Below are positions 45,627 to 55,898 of a stretch of DNA of 64,000 bases, one piece after another. Position 1 is the stretch's first letter; each line of letters starts with the position of its first letter. Under the pieces are notes generated by a model. The model was not told the DNA's origin. It was given only the letters and a program-made list of their open reading frames with translations, and did no database searches. Origin of the DNA: Croceitalea dokdonensis DOKDO 023 (lineage in GTDB: Bacteria > Bacteroidota > Bacteroidia > Flavobacteriales > Flavobacteriaceae); the NCBI RefSeq assembly GCF_001306415.1, contig NZ_LDJX01000010.1, positions 1 to 64,000 of the forward strand, written 5' to 3'. A program made the position numbers and the translations under genes.

Positions 45627-46109
45627 CTACATGAGCCTTGCATGCCAACTTTCGGAAGCCGGGACCTCCCAACTCTCCTCATATTCCTGTTTGGTGGCCA
45701 CAAGGTTATTAAAGACCACTGTATTCTTGGAGACTGCCCTGTTCTTGGCCATAACCTTAAAGTCTTTCAGGTTTTTGTACGCAATATATTCTCCTTGTTT
45801 GTAGGAAACGTTCATTTTATCCAATAAGTCTACCTGGTATTTTTTTTCCAGTGCTTGTATAAAATGTACGGAGGCGTCAATGGAACAGCCGGATGCCAAT
45901 GCTTTTGTCTGATCAAGGCCAATAACGATAAAGCGGTTATAACGTATTTCAAAACCTGCGTTAAGGTCCTGACCGTGGGCGGTCCATTGCTTTAGAAATT
46001 CTGCAACCGCAGAGCGGACCTCAATGATTTCATCCCCAGAAAAACTGCGACTGCATTGGTATATCCAAATTCTTGATTCAGGCGAAAGGTCTTTAAAATC
46101 TACCAGCAT
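45627..46109 (-). CDS. Conserved small protein of unknown function
   Basis: This 160-residue soluble protein has no signal peptide. It resembles proteins often annotated in Flavobacteria as an ABC transporter ATPase, but no Walker A motif (GxxxxGK[ST]), signature motif or Walker B motif is visible, so that label should not be used. The visible features are a cysteine in WIYQCSRSF and another in ASGCSIDAS, with mixed alpha/beta sequence. It lies 34 bases after the CCG protein gene and is read in the same direction as it, so it may be linked to that redox pair. Confidence 0.75.
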   Translation of the reverse strand: MLVDFKDLSPESRIWIYQCSRSFSGDEIIEVRSAVAEFLKQWTAHGQDLNAGFEIRYNRFIVIGLDQTKALASGCSIDASVHFIQALEKKYQVDLLDKMNVSYKQGEYIAYKNLKDFKVMAKNRAVSKNTVVFNNLVATKQEYEESWEVPASESWHARLM

Positions 46110-46143
46110 ATTCTTAATTTGAACTACAATTATTTGTAATGGC

Positions 46144-46938
46144 TTAAAGGTCTTCTACGTTGGCAAGCAACTCTGCTATATCCATTACGGCGATACTTGC
46201 CTCCTTTTCCTTGTTCTTTACGCCGTCCGTCATCATGGTGTTGCAGAACGGACAAGCGGCGGCTATAATTTCTGGTTGGGTTTCCAAGGCCTGCTCCGTA
46301 CGCTCAATATTTACATCTTTGTCCCCTTTTTCCGGTTCCTTGAACATCTGGGCACCACCAGCACCACAACATAGGCCTTTTTTTCTGCAATTCTTCATCT
46401 CTACCAGTTCTGCATCCAATTTGGAGATCAATTCCCTTGGCGCCTCAAAAACATCATTGGCACGTCCTAAATAACAAGGGTCATGATAAGTAATCCGTTT
46501 TCCTTTATAGGTGCCGCCTTCTAAGGTAATCCTCCCTTCATCTACTAATGCCTTTAGAAACTGGGTATGGTGCAGCACTTCATAGGTTCCACCTAGACTG
46601 GGATATTCGTTTTTAATGGTGTTGAAACAATGGGGACAAGCCGTGACCACTTTTTTAATTTCATAACCATTCATCACCTCTATATTGGTCATGGCCTGCA
46701 TCTGAAATAAAAATTCGTTTCCTGCACGCTTTGCAGGGTCGCCCGTGCAGCTTTCCTCGGTACCCAACACTGCAAAAGAAACCCCTGCTTTGTGCAATAG
46801 TTTTACAAAAGCTTTGGTGATTTTCTTGGCCCTATCGTCAAAACTACCAGCGCAACCCACCCAAAAAAGGACTTCTGGCTGTTTACCTTCGGCAAATAAA
46901 GAGGCCATGGTAGGTACATTTAATTTGTTTTCCATCAT
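46144..46938 (-). CDS. CCG-domain (Fe-S) redox protein
   Basis: This 264-residue cytoplasmic protein has two cysteine-rich CCG domains, seen in ACPHCFNTI with later GLCCGAGG, and in AACPFCNTMM. Such domains bind a special [4Fe-4S] cluster or a partner haem in HdrB, GlpC and succinate:quinone oxidoreductase-like subunits. A longer frame opens at a GTG (47004) inside the preceding gene; the ATG at 46938 is preferred because it lies just after that gene's stop at 46946. It probably pairs with the upstream membrane Fe-S protein in one complex. Confidence 0.85.
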   Translation of the reverse strand: MMENKLNVPTMASLFAEGKQPEVLFWVGCAGSFDDRAKKITKAFVKLLHKAGVSFAVLGTEESCTGDPAKRAGNEFLFQMQAMTNIEVMNGYEIKKVVTACPHCFNTIKNEYPSLGGTYEVLHHTQFLKALVDEGRITLEGGTYKGKRITYHDPCYLGRANDVFEAPRELISKLDAELVEMKNCRKKGLCCGAGGAQMFKEPEKGDKDVNIERTEQALETQPEIIAAACPFCNTMMTDGVKNKEKEASIAVMDIAELLANVEDL

Positions 46939-46945
46939 TGACTTT

Positions 46946-48271
46946 TTAAGATTCTTGGGCCCAGTTAAGACGGTCCATCTGATTGAAGGGCCAAGGTGCA
47001 CCATTGTTCTCTAAATTGCCCATCATATTATTTAAATCTGTTGGTGCGGCAGATTGTTCCATGACCAGATAGCGCCTCATCTCGGTAATTATGGACAAGG
47101 GGTCAATACTTACTGGGCAAGCTTCTACGCAAGCGTTACATGTAGTACAGGCCCATAACTCTTCCCTGGTGATATAATCATCCAACAACTGTTTTCCGTC
47201 CGGCACAAACACCCCTTTATTGGCATCGATATTTTTCCCAACTTCCTCCAGTCGGTCACGGGTGTCCATCATTATTTTGCGGGGCGATAACAGTTTACCT
47301 GTTTGGTTTGCCGGGCATTCGGACGTACAACGTCCACATTCCGTGCAGGTATATGCATTCAACAACTGCACCCAGTTTAAGTCCTGCACATCGGAGGCCC
47401 CAAACTTCTCCGGTTCTTCGGCATTTTCTGCACCGGTAGCAAAAGGATCGGCAGCTGGGTCTAACATTAGCTTTACCTCATTGGTCACTGCCGCTACATT
47501 GCTCATTTGGCCCTGCGGAACCAACTTGCCATAGTAGGTATTTGGAAACGCCAACAGAATATGCAAATGTTTGGAATAATACAAATAATTCAAAAACGCT
47601 AAGATGCCCAAAATATGCAGCCACCAAGCACTTCGCTCAATAAGGATGATGGTAGATATGGACATCCCATCAAACAAGGGGGCAATAAAGCTACTGATTG
47701 GAAATGCACCTGCCTGTTCATAGCCTGCGGCACCCAACTGTTGTAACTTAAAATCGGCTGCGTTCATGGTTAGAAACAGAAACATCAATACCAATTCAAT
47801 ATACAAAATAAGGTTGCCATCTTTTTTGGGCCATCCTTCCATTTCTGGTTTCAGAAAACGTTGCAGGCGCATCACATTCCTACGAATCCAAAAAACAACA
47901 ACGGCAACAATGACCAAGAACGCCAACACCTCAAAAGAACCTATCAAGAAGTCATAAACACTGCCCAACGGGGCAAAAATGCGATGTGTCCCCAAAAGGC
48001 CGTCAATCACAATTTCAAGAACTTCGATATTAATGATCACAAAGCCCACATAAACAATAATGTGCATAAGACCCGCAACGGGCCTAACCACCATTTTGGA
48101 TTGGCCTAAGGCGATGCGTGCCATGTTACGCCATCTTTGTGGTTTATTATCGCTTACCTCAGCGTCTTTTCCCAGCAAAATATTACGACGTAATTTTTTT
48201 ACGTTTTTAGCAAAAAACCCTATCCCTAGAACAAGGGCTATGGCAAATATGATATTTGGAAGGTATGACAT
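46946..48271 (-). CDS. Membrane (Fe-S)-binding oxidoreductase subunit
   Basis: This 441-residue protein has a hydrophobic N-terminal half with five or six membrane helices (such as FIIAIALVLGIGFF-type segments and FLVIVAVVVFWI). A soluble domain follows with two [4Fe-4S] cluster motifs, CTECGRCTSECP and CTTCNACVEACP, each with a trailing Cys-Pro. It looks like a combined HdrE/HdrD-type unit that passes electrons between the quinone pool and a cytoplasmic partner, probably the CCG protein encoded next. No flavin subunit is in the window, so the electron donor is unknown. Confidence 0.85.
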   Translation of the reverse strand: MSYLPNIIFAIALVLGIGFFAKNVKKLRRNILLGKDAEVSDNKPQRWRNMARIALGQSKMVVRPVAGLMHIIVYVGFVIINIEVLEIVIDGLLGTHRIFAPLGSVYDFLIGSFEVLAFLVIVAVVVFWIRRNVMRLQRFLKPEMEGWPKKDGNLILYIELVLMFLFLTMNAADFKLQQLGAAGYEQAGAFPISSFIAPLFDGMSISTIILIERSAWWLHILGILAFLNYLYYSKHLHILLAFPNTYYGKLVPQGQMSNVAAVTNEVKLMLDPAADPFATGAENAEEPEKFGASDVQDLNWVQLLNAYTCTECGRCTSECPANQTGKLLSPRKIMMDTRDRLEEVGKNIDANKGVFVPDGKQLLDDYITREELWACTTCNACVEACPVSIDPLSIITEMRRYLVMEQSAAPTDLNNMMGNLENNGAPWPFNQMDRLNWAQES

Positions 48272-48274
48272 ATC

Positions 48275-49240
48275 CTAGTTTTCTTTGGTAGCAGCGGGGT
48301 CGTTTTCGGGAAGTTCGTACGCTTTTTGTTTTTTTCCAAAAACCGATACGTTGACATAGCGTTTTGGATTTAAACGAAAATCCTGAAGCAGCAGGTCCAA
48401 TTCTTTGGAGGCATTGCTCAAATTATCATAAAAAGCGGCATCATTGGCCAATTTCCCAAGGGAGCCCTCACCGCTTTCAATTTTTGTGAGCATACTGTTC
48501 AAATTTTTCACGGTAGTCTGCAGACCCTCAACGGTTGCTGCCAAATCCGACGCTGCCAGGTCTTCCGAAAGTTTTGCAAAATTTGTGGTGATGGTGTTGA
48601 TATTATGGATAGAGCTGTCCAATTGCTTTTCATTCTTTAACAACAACTTATTAAAAGAGTTTGCACTGGTCTGAAAGCTGGAAACCAACTGGTTTAAACC
48701 AATAATGCTTTGCCTCAGCTCCGTTTTGGTCCTTGCATCCAACACATCATTAACACTCACCAAAAGGGAATCTGCATTGGTCACCGCATCCTCTACCTTT
48801 AATTGCAAGGGAGTTAACCTTTCTTGCACCAAATCCGTAATTCCAGGCTTTACCCTAGAGGTAAGCGTATCACCGGACTTTGCTAAGGGTGCACCGTCTT
48901 GCACGGGTATGACCTGTACGCCCTTACCCCCAATTATTCCAGTATCAAATATTTCCGCAAAACTGTTCTCAGAAAAATGGTAGTCGTTCTTTACGGAAAA
49001 GGTGACCACTGATTTAAAGTCATCCCCCTGAAAACGGATGGCATTTACATTACCTACGACCAATCCATTGATGGATACCTGAGTGCCCACCTGTAGGCCC
49101 CCTACATGATCGTACACGGCATGAAAGGTGGACGAATTATCAAAAAGCGACGATGATTTTAGATAACTGAAGCCAAATAAAACGGCAAGTATTCCTAGAA
49201 GCACTAAAATTGCTGTTTTAACTTCCCTAGATATTTTCAA
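48275..49240 (-). CDS. MCE/MlaD-family lipid transport protein
   Basis: This 321-residue protein has one N-terminal membrane helix (about 8-26: AILVLLGILAVLFGFSYL) and an MCE domain (about 35-115) with YDHVGGLQVGTQVSINGLVVG. A long helical region with coiled-coil character follows. MlaD-like proteins bind phospholipids between the two membranes and work with an ABC permease and ATPase. Those partners are not next to it here. It lies between the amidase and Fe-S genes, the latter 3 bases downstream. Confidence 0.9.
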   Translation of the reverse strand: MKISREVKTAILVLLGILAVLFGFSYLKSSSLFDNSSTFHAVYDHVGGLQVGTQVSINGLVVGNVNAIRFQGDDFKSVVTFSVKNDYHFSENSFAEIFDTGIIGGKGVQVIPVQDGAPLAKSGDTLTSRVKPGITDLVQERLTPLQLKVEDAVTNADSLLVSVNDVLDARTKTELRQSIIGLNQLVSSFQTSANSFNKLLLKNEKQLDSSIHNINTITTNFAKLSEDLAASDLAATVEGLQTTVKNLNSMLTKIESGEGSLGKLANDAAFYDNLSNASKELDLLLQDFRLNPKRYVNVSVFGKKQKAYELPENDPAATKEN

Positions 49241-49306
49241 TGGTAGTTGTTTTGAGTTTCTAACAAAATTAGGAATATTTTTCGGACAGCATCAATTGCC
49301 CTGGAT

Positions 49307-50527
49307 TCATTTCAACGCTTCCTTTAACGGAATGCGCACACCATTCTTGTACGCTACGATGTAAGCTCCCGCATAGCCTTTGGAATTGGCTTTGGCCTTT
49401 AGGCTTTTGGCATTATCATAAGATGTGGTGGCCCCGTACATATAACGGAACAATTTGTTCACCGGTTCTTTTGAGAGCTGGTCCAGACCTTTAAAATTAG
49501 ATGGCACTAACGCAATGACCTTACCACTGGCCATTAACTGCACCTTAAATAGGACATCATCTACCTTAGGTTCTGGTTGTTTTTGAACAGGTTCAACCAC
49601 CTTTGCTACCGTTTTTTCGGTGTTTTTTAACGGAGGGTCCACAACCTTGCTTTCTTCCTTTTTGGCGATGCTTTCCATACCTTTTTCCTGAACGGGACGC
49701 GGGATATCTTTGGACTTCTCTACTACCGTAGGTACGGGATTGGCTTGGACCACCACTCCATTCTTATACTTTATGATAGCATCTGCGATTGCTGCCCCCA
49801 TGGCCTTTTTTCCCTTGTCGGAATTGAGGTAGCTACCTTCACTTTTGTTGGTTAAAAACCCTGTTTCCACCAAAACACTTGGCATAAAGGTTTGATGCAA
49901 TACGATAAAACCAGCTTGTTTCACCTTCCTGTCCTTGCGCTTAAGATTTTTGGTGAAATTATCTTGCATCAATTTGGCCAACTGAATGCTTTGGTCCAAA
50001 AATTCTTCCTGCATCACCGTTAACCCTATGACGGATTCCGGGGAATTTATATTGTACTCAGCGTACTTTTCCTCATAATTGTCCTCTAAATAAATAACGG
50101 AGTTCTCTTTTTTGGCAACTTCAAAATTCTGCTCGTTGGCATGTAGGCCCAATACAAAAGTGCCGGCCCCGTGTGCATCGGAATTGTGGGAGTCACAATG
50201 CACGGATACAAACAAATCCGCGTTGGCCTGGTTGGCAATTTCACCTCGTCTAAACAGGTCTATAAAGGTATCATCCTTTCTGGTGTATATTACCTTAATA
50301 TCGGGGTCCTTCCCCAGTTCCTTGCCAATTTCCAGCACAATGTCCAGCGCAATATCCTTTTCTAAATACCCATTGCCCAAATTACCTGGGTCATGGCCAC
50401 CGTGCCCGGCGTCCAAAACCACAATAAATTTTTTAGGGTTCAAAGGTTGCGGTCCCACTTCCACAAAAGCAAGCGAAACCAAGGAAACAATGATTACCGC
50501 TAAAACAACCAACTTATTTTGAGTCAT
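49307..50527 (-). CDS. N-acetylmuramoyl-L-alanine amidase with SPOR-like tail
   Basis: This 406-residue envelope enzyme cuts the amide between MurNAc and the peptide. A signal or anchor helix (1-24) precedes the Amidase_3 domain (about 33-235). Likely zinc ligands are His42 in DAGHGGHDPG, Glu56 in GYLEKD and the histidine in SVHCDSH, with a catalytic Glu in VETGFLTN. A charged Lys/Glu/Pro linker (about 245-325) leads to a SPOR-like C-terminal domain (about 327-406: VQLMASGK to YAGAYIVAYKNG) that would bind denuded glycan strands. It is the first gene of the leftward run and is divergent from the lptD-like gene. Confidence 0.9.
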   Translation of the reverse strand: MTQNKLVVLAVIIVSLVSLAFVEVGPQPLNPKKFIVVLDAGHGGHDPGNLGNGYLEKDIALDIVLEIGKELGKDPDIKVIYTRKDDTFIDLFRRGEIANQANADLFVSVHCDSHNSDAHGAGTFVLGLHANEQNFEVAKKENSVIYLEDNYEEKYAEYNINSPESVIGLTVMQEEFLDQSIQLAKLMQDNFTKNLKRKDRKVKQAGFIVLHQTFMPSVLVETGFLTNKSEGSYLNSDKGKKAMGAAIADAIIKYKNGVVVQANPVPTVVEKSKDIPRPVQEKGMESIAKKEESKVVDPPLKNTEKTVAKVVEPVQKQPEPKVDDVLFKVQLMASGKVIALVPSNFKGLDQLSKEPVNKLFRYMYGATTSYDNAKSLKAKANSKGYAGAYIVAYKNGVRIPLKEALK

Positions 50528-50603
50528 ATCGCTACTGAAATTTTATTCCCGTTTCTTGGTTAAATTTATGGTAAGACCAAGCAAACAGAAGGAAAAATAT
50601 ATG

Positions 50604-50611
50604 TAAGTTTG
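50604..50611 (+). promoter_or_regulatory. Putative -7 promoter box for the lptD-like gene
   Basis: TAAGTTTG matches TAnnTTTG and lies about 48 bases before the TTG start at 50659, in the 131-base divergent gap to the amidase gene. Confidence 0.45.
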
Positions 50612-50658
50612 ACTTTCAATAACCGAGCCAACCTGTTACAAAAATAGGATTTATCGCC

Positions 50659-53364
50659 TTGCAATCAAATAAACAGCTTTTTCTTTCAATTTTATTGCTG
50701 GTGTGCGCTAGTTTATCCATGGTTGCCCAAGAAGACCCCATCATTCCCTTACCCATAAAGGCCATACAGGATACCATACGGGCGCCAATCCTAACGGAAA
50801 ACCCAAATAGACCACCTATCCCGGTAGACACCTTGGTACAGGACACCACGGTAGAGAACAGCGGCACCCTTTTGGACAAAATTGTCTACAAGGCCAAGGA
50901 TTATGTTAGGCTAAGTCAAAAAGAAAACAAAATCTATCTGTATGATGAGGCCGAAATCTACTACCAAGATGTGGAGTTAAAAGCCGGTATTATTATCCTG
51001 GATTATGTAACCAATGAGGTATATGCCGGCCGAATTAAGGATAGTACGGGAACGTACACGCAATTGCCTTACTTTAAACAAGGGGAACAGGTAGTTATTC
51101 CAGACTCTATCCGTTTTAATTTTGATACGGAAAAAGCCTTGATCTGGAACTCAAGGACAGAACAGCAAGCTGGTGCCGGAGCTATTGGTTCCGATGCGAT
51201 GAAGGTTTTGGCAGAAATCACAAAAAAAGAAAATGATTCCGTTTACTTTTTAAAAAACGGAAAGATCACCACATCCAAGGACACTCTGGATCCAGATTAT
51301 TACATCCGTATTAGAAAGGCAAAGTTTGTTCCTGGTAAAAAGATTATTGCCGGATTGAGCAATATGTACCTCGTAGATGTCCCTACCCCGTTGGCATTGC
51401 CATTTGCCTACTTTCCACTTTCGCAGGGACGAACGGGAGGACTTATATTTCCAACCTTTACACAAGACCCCAACCGTGGTTTTGCGGTCCAAAATGGGGG
51501 GTATTATTTCCCTATTAGTGACTATGTGGACCTAAGCGTGCTTGGGGATTACTTTACCAACGGGAGTTATGGCTTTAGGACACAGACTACCTATGCAAAA
51601 CGCTATAAATTTAGGGGCACCGTTAATTTTAGATATGAAAACCAGATTTTTAGCCAAAAGGGATTCGATGATTACAGGCGTACCACCTTGTATAATTTGC
51701 AGATATCACATTCACAGGATACCAAATCCAATCCAAATTCCAGGTTTTCAGCATCCGTCAACCTAGGAAGTAGCCAATATTTTACCAACTCCTTTAACCA
51801 AATCAACGTTCAAAACACCCAAAACAACAACCTAAGCTCTTCCGTTTCCTATTCTCGGACCTTTCCGGAATATCCTTCTGTAAATGTTAGTATGACGGCA
51901 ACGCACAACCAAAACACACGTACAAGGCAGGTTACCCTTACCTTACCCACCGTACAGGCCAGTATGGAACGTATCTTTCCTTTTGCCAAGCGGGACGGTA
52001 TAAAAAAAGGCATTCTACAAAACGTAAATTTTCAGTACAATTTAAGGGCGGAGAACCGGATTCAAACAAACGATTCCATTTTCCCCTCCCTCCAAATGTT
52101 TGACGATGCCCGGGTTGGGGCAAGGCACAGTATACCCTTGAACACCAACTTTAAGGTGGCCAAGTACTTTAGTGTTTCCGTGGGTGGCAACTATGAGGAC
52201 GTCTGGTCTTTTGAAACCTTTCGTAGGGGTGTTGTAGAAGGTGACGAAACCAATAGGGAGGTTGTCTTGGACACCATTAGCGGTTTTGATCGCTACAATA
52301 GATACGGTCTCAACGCCAGCATAGGAACAACACTTTACGGCACCTTTAATTTTGGGGATGACAAAAAACTGCAAGCGATACGGCATGTGGTCCGACCTCA
52401 AATTGGGTGGGGCTATACCCCCTCTTTTGAGCAATTTTATGACACCTACACGGATAATGATGGTGATCAAGTGCTCTATAGCCCCTTTGAGGGGACGCTA
52501 AATGGGGCACCGAGCCTTAACAAGGCCAATTCGCTTTCGTTTTCTGTCCAGAATATCATTGAGGCCAAGGTAAAGGATAAAGATTCAACCGCTCTAGAAC
52601 CTAAAAAAATCACCTTGCTCAACAACCTAAGTTTTAGTACCGCATACAATTTTGAGGCAGACTCCCTTAAACTTGCCCCAATAGGTTTTACCGGTGGAAC
52701 AAGGATATTGAACGAAAAAATGAACATCAACTTTTCTGGCACATTGGACCCCTACACGGTGGACAACAACGGCAGACGGGTAAATACGTTTAATGTGGCC
52801 AATGGTGGAAGTTTGCTGCGGTTTACCAGGGGCTCTTTAAACCTCTCCTACTCCTTAAATAGTGACATTTTCAATAAAAGCAAGCCCAAGGACGAAGCAG
52901 AGGATGCCAGTGATGAATACCGCGCTGCCAGTGGTGGTAGCACTGATGACCTTTTTGGTTTTGGATTGGACAATAGTAGAAGAACCTCCCAACCCGATCC
53001 AGACGACGATGGGGAAGTTGCCCCTTATGCCAACAAACTCCCATGGGATTTGAATATGCGATTTGCCTTGGGATACAACAACAGCAATAGGCAAAACCAA
53101 GTGAACACCGCAAGTTTAATGTTTTCCGGTAATGTGACCCTTACCCCTAAATGGGATGTTAGGGTATCTTCTGGCTATGATTTTGTAGGCAAGGGCTTTG
53201 CCCAGACCCAACTTGGGTTTACACGGAACCTAAAAAGCTTTAACCTAAGGTTTAATTGGGTACCTTTTGGACAAAATGAGCGTTGGGATTTCTTCATCGG
53301 AATCAGCAGTTCCATACTATCTGATCTGAAGTGGGAACAAAATAGCCAACGTTTTATCCGATAA
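50659..53364 (+). CDS. LptD-like outer membrane LPS assembly protein
   Basis: This 901-residue protein has a signal peptide (about 1-23, MQSNKQLFLSILLLVC onward). An OstA/LptA-like N-terminal domain (about 70-200) contains KIYLYDEAEIYYQDVELKAG. A long C-terminal beta-barrel follows, with many alternating aromatic strands, to a final strand ending in ..RFIR. This matches the flavobacterial LptD-like family that inserts lipopolysaccharide in the outer leaflet. The start is a TTG; there is no in-frame ATG upstream, and the TTG gives a good signal peptide. The barrel has an Asp-rich loop near residues 780-795. Confidence 0.88.
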   Translation: MQSNKQLFLSILLLVCASLSMVAQEDPIIPLPIKAIQDTIRAPILTENPNRPPIPVDTLVQDTTVENSGTLLDKIVYKAKDYVRLSQKENKIYLYDEAEIYYQDVELKAGIIILDYVTNEVYAGRIKDSTGTYTQLPYFKQGEQVVIPDSIRFNFDTEKALIWNSRTEQQAGAGAIGSDAMKVLAEITKKENDSVYFLKNGKITTSKDTLDPDYYIRIRKAKFVPGKKIIAGLSNMYLVDVPTPLALPFAYFPLSQGRTGGLIFPTFTQDPNRGFAVQNGGYYFPISDYVDLSVLGDYFTNGSYGFRTQTTYAKRYKFRGTVNFRYENQIFSQKGFDDYRRTTLYNLQISHSQDTKSNPNSRFSASVNLGSSQYFTNSFNQINVQNTQNNNLSSSVSYSRTFPEYPSVNVSMTATHNQNTRTRQVTLTLPTVQASMERIFPFAKRDGIKKGILQNVNFQYNLRAENRIQTNDSIFPSLQMFDDARVGARHSIPLNTNFKVAKYFSVSVGGNYEDVWSFETFRRGVVEGDETNREVVLDTISGFDRYNRYGLNASIGTTLYGTFNFGDDKKLQAIRHVVRPQIGWGYTPSFEQFYDTYTDNDGDQVLYSPFEGTLNGAPSLNKANSLSFSVQNIIEAKVKDKDSTALEPKKITLLNNLSFSTAYNFEADSLKLAPIGFTGGTRILNEKMNINFSGTLDPYTVDNNGRRVNTFNVANGGSLLRFTRGSLNLSYSLNSDIFNKSKPKDEAEDASDEYRAASGGSTDDLFGFGLDNSRRTSQPDPDDDGEVAPYANKLPWDLNMRFALGYNNSNRQNQVNTASLMFSGNVTLTPKWDVRVSSGYDFVGKGFAQTQLGFTRNLKSFNLRFNWVPFGQNERWDFFIGISSSILSDLKWEQNSQRFIR

Positions 53365-53439
53365 CTTTTTGTCCTAGGTGTTTCCTTCTTGTATTTTGAT
53401 GCTTAAATTGGCCCGTAGAATGTTTATAACAACGCGAAA

Positions 53440-53820
53440 ATGAAAAAAATAATACGTACAAAAAATGCCCCTGCACCAATAGGACCTTACAATCAAGCTA
53501 TATTGATAAAGGATACCTTATACATTTCTGGACAAACACCTATTGACCCAACAACGGGAAAGCTGGTAGAAGGTGATGTAAAAGTGGAGGCCAAACAGTG
53601 TATGGAAAATTTAAAGGCTATTCTTAAAGAAGCGGGAATGACTTTTGAAAACGTGGTGAAAACCAGTATTTTCCTTAAAGATATGCATCAATTCTCCTTG
53701 GTAAACGAGGTGTATGGTGGTTATTTCAATGCAGACACTGCCCCAGCAAGGGAAACCGTGGAAGTTGCCAATTTGCCCATGTTCGTAAATGTTGAAATCT
53801 CCATGATTGCCGTGCAATAG
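53440..53820 (+). CDS. ridA: RidA-family enamine/imine deaminase
   Basis: It hydrolyses reactive 2-aminoacrylate and related enamines released by PLP enzymes, in the cytoplasm. This 126-residue trimeric-type protein has the family opening NAPAPIGPYNQA, the SGQTP loop, and the PARETVEVANLP motif with the key arginine. Length is standard. It lies 75 bases after the lptD-like gene and converges on the kinase gene. Confidence 0.95.
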   Translation: MKKIIRTKNAPAPIGPYNQAILIKDTLYISGQTPIDPTTGKLVEGDVKVEAKQCMENLKAILKEAGMTFENVVKTSIFLKDMHQFSLVNEVYGGYFNADTAPARETVEVANLPMFVNVEISMIAVQ

Positions 53821-53855
53821 GGGAAACTGAATCCTCCAATAAGCATGTTTGTGGG

Positions 53856-54707
53856 TTAGATGGTGTTTTTATGAAACTCCACCAAGCCCTCTATGGGCCT
53901 TTGGCGTACTACCCCTAAAATTAAATCGTTCCGGTGGATAACAGTGGCCAACTCATCCTTTAGGTAGTGGGCAATACTGCCCACAAAATTAATGGGGACT
54001 TTTGTGGCCAGCTCAAACTGCATGATGTAATTGTTCACAAACTGCTGAAATGCCTTGTCAATGACACCCCGGCAATAGGCATGGTCCTTGTTTTCCACGA
54101 TAAAGCGTGCAAAAGTAGCCAGATAGGTATTTGGATTGGGCTGTTTGTATAAGTTGTCCTTGATGACATCCGCGTCCAGTTGATACTCTTTTGCAAATTT
54201 AATGCCCAAATCTTGGGGCATTTTATGGAAATAGTAATCCCGCAACAACTTTCTGCCAAAGAAATTTCCACTTCCATCATCCATTAAGATATACCCCAGC
54301 GAAGTTACTTTCTGAAATAGCTGGTGTCCGTCATAATAGCTACAGTTAGAACCGGTGCCCAAGATACAGACAATACCTTGGTGCCCAATTTTGGTGGTTG
54401 CATAAATGGCGGCATAGGTATCTTCCCGTACTTCTGCCTTTGCTTTGGGAAAAAAGTCCTTAAAGATATCTTTGAGAAATATTTTCATCCTATCCGTACC
54501 ACAACCGGCCCCATAGAAATAAAGATGTGTTACCGATTCCTTGTTCTTGGACAACTCAAAGTTATTGGCCAAGCGGTCCTCAATAACCTCGCGGGTAAGT
54601 ACTTCTGGGCTAAGGCCTAAGGTCTGGGTCATAAAAAGTTGATTCCCTTTGGAATCAAGTGCGATCCAATCGGATTTTGTGGCACCACTGTCTACAATCA
54701 ATATCAT
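53856..54707 (-). CDS. BadF/BadG-family sugar kinase, probable N-acetylglucosamine kinase
   Basis: This 283-residue ASKHA-fold kinase has phosphate 1 motif IVDSGATKSDW at the N-terminus and IVCILGTGSNCSYYDG in the second half, followed by GYILMDDGSGNFFGRKLL. This pattern is seen in mammalian-type GlcNAc kinases of the BadF/BadG/BcrA/BcrD group. It probably phosphorylates GlcNAc recovered from the cell wall, but the sugar is inferred. It is the third leftward gene after pfkA and gapA, separated by a 165-base gap with a terminator. Confidence 0.8.
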   Translation of the reverse strand: MILIVDSGATKSDWIALDSKGNQLFMTQTLGLSPEVLTREVIEDRLANNFELSKNKESVTHLYFYGAGCGTDRMKIFLKDIFKDFFPKAKAEVREDTYAAIYATTKIGHQGIVCILGTGSNCSYYDGHQLFQKVTSLGYILMDDGSGNFFGRKLLRDYYFHKMPQDLGIKFAKEYQLDADVIKDNLYKQPNPNTYLATFARFIVENKDHAYCRGVIDKAFQQFVNNYIMQFELATKVPINFVGSIAHYLKDELATVIHRNDLILGVVRQRPIEGLVEFHKNTI

Positions 54708-54812
54708 ATGCTGGGGTATATTACTTTAGGGCTGGCCAATAGGCGTTCTAAAGAACTAAAAAATGTGATGTGCAGGCAAACCAAATAGTCATTTACCCTT
54801 TTGGCTAGGCCA

Positions 54813-54854
54813 ATAAAAATTCCCAAGAACGCTTTATAAAGTGAACTTGGGAAT
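54813..54854 (-). terminator. Terminator after gapA
   Basis: On the minus strand ATTCCCAAG pairs with CTTGGGAAT and runs into a T-rich tract. It lies about 20 bases past the gapA stop and should largely separate pfkA-gapA from the kinase gene. Confidence 0.7.
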
Positions 54855-54872
54855 GTAAACCATTCTAAAAAT

Positions 54873-55898
<1,026 letters not shown>

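Noticed and set aside
45627-46109. ABC transporter ATPase label
   Set aside because: No Walker A, Walker B or signature motif is visible in the protein.
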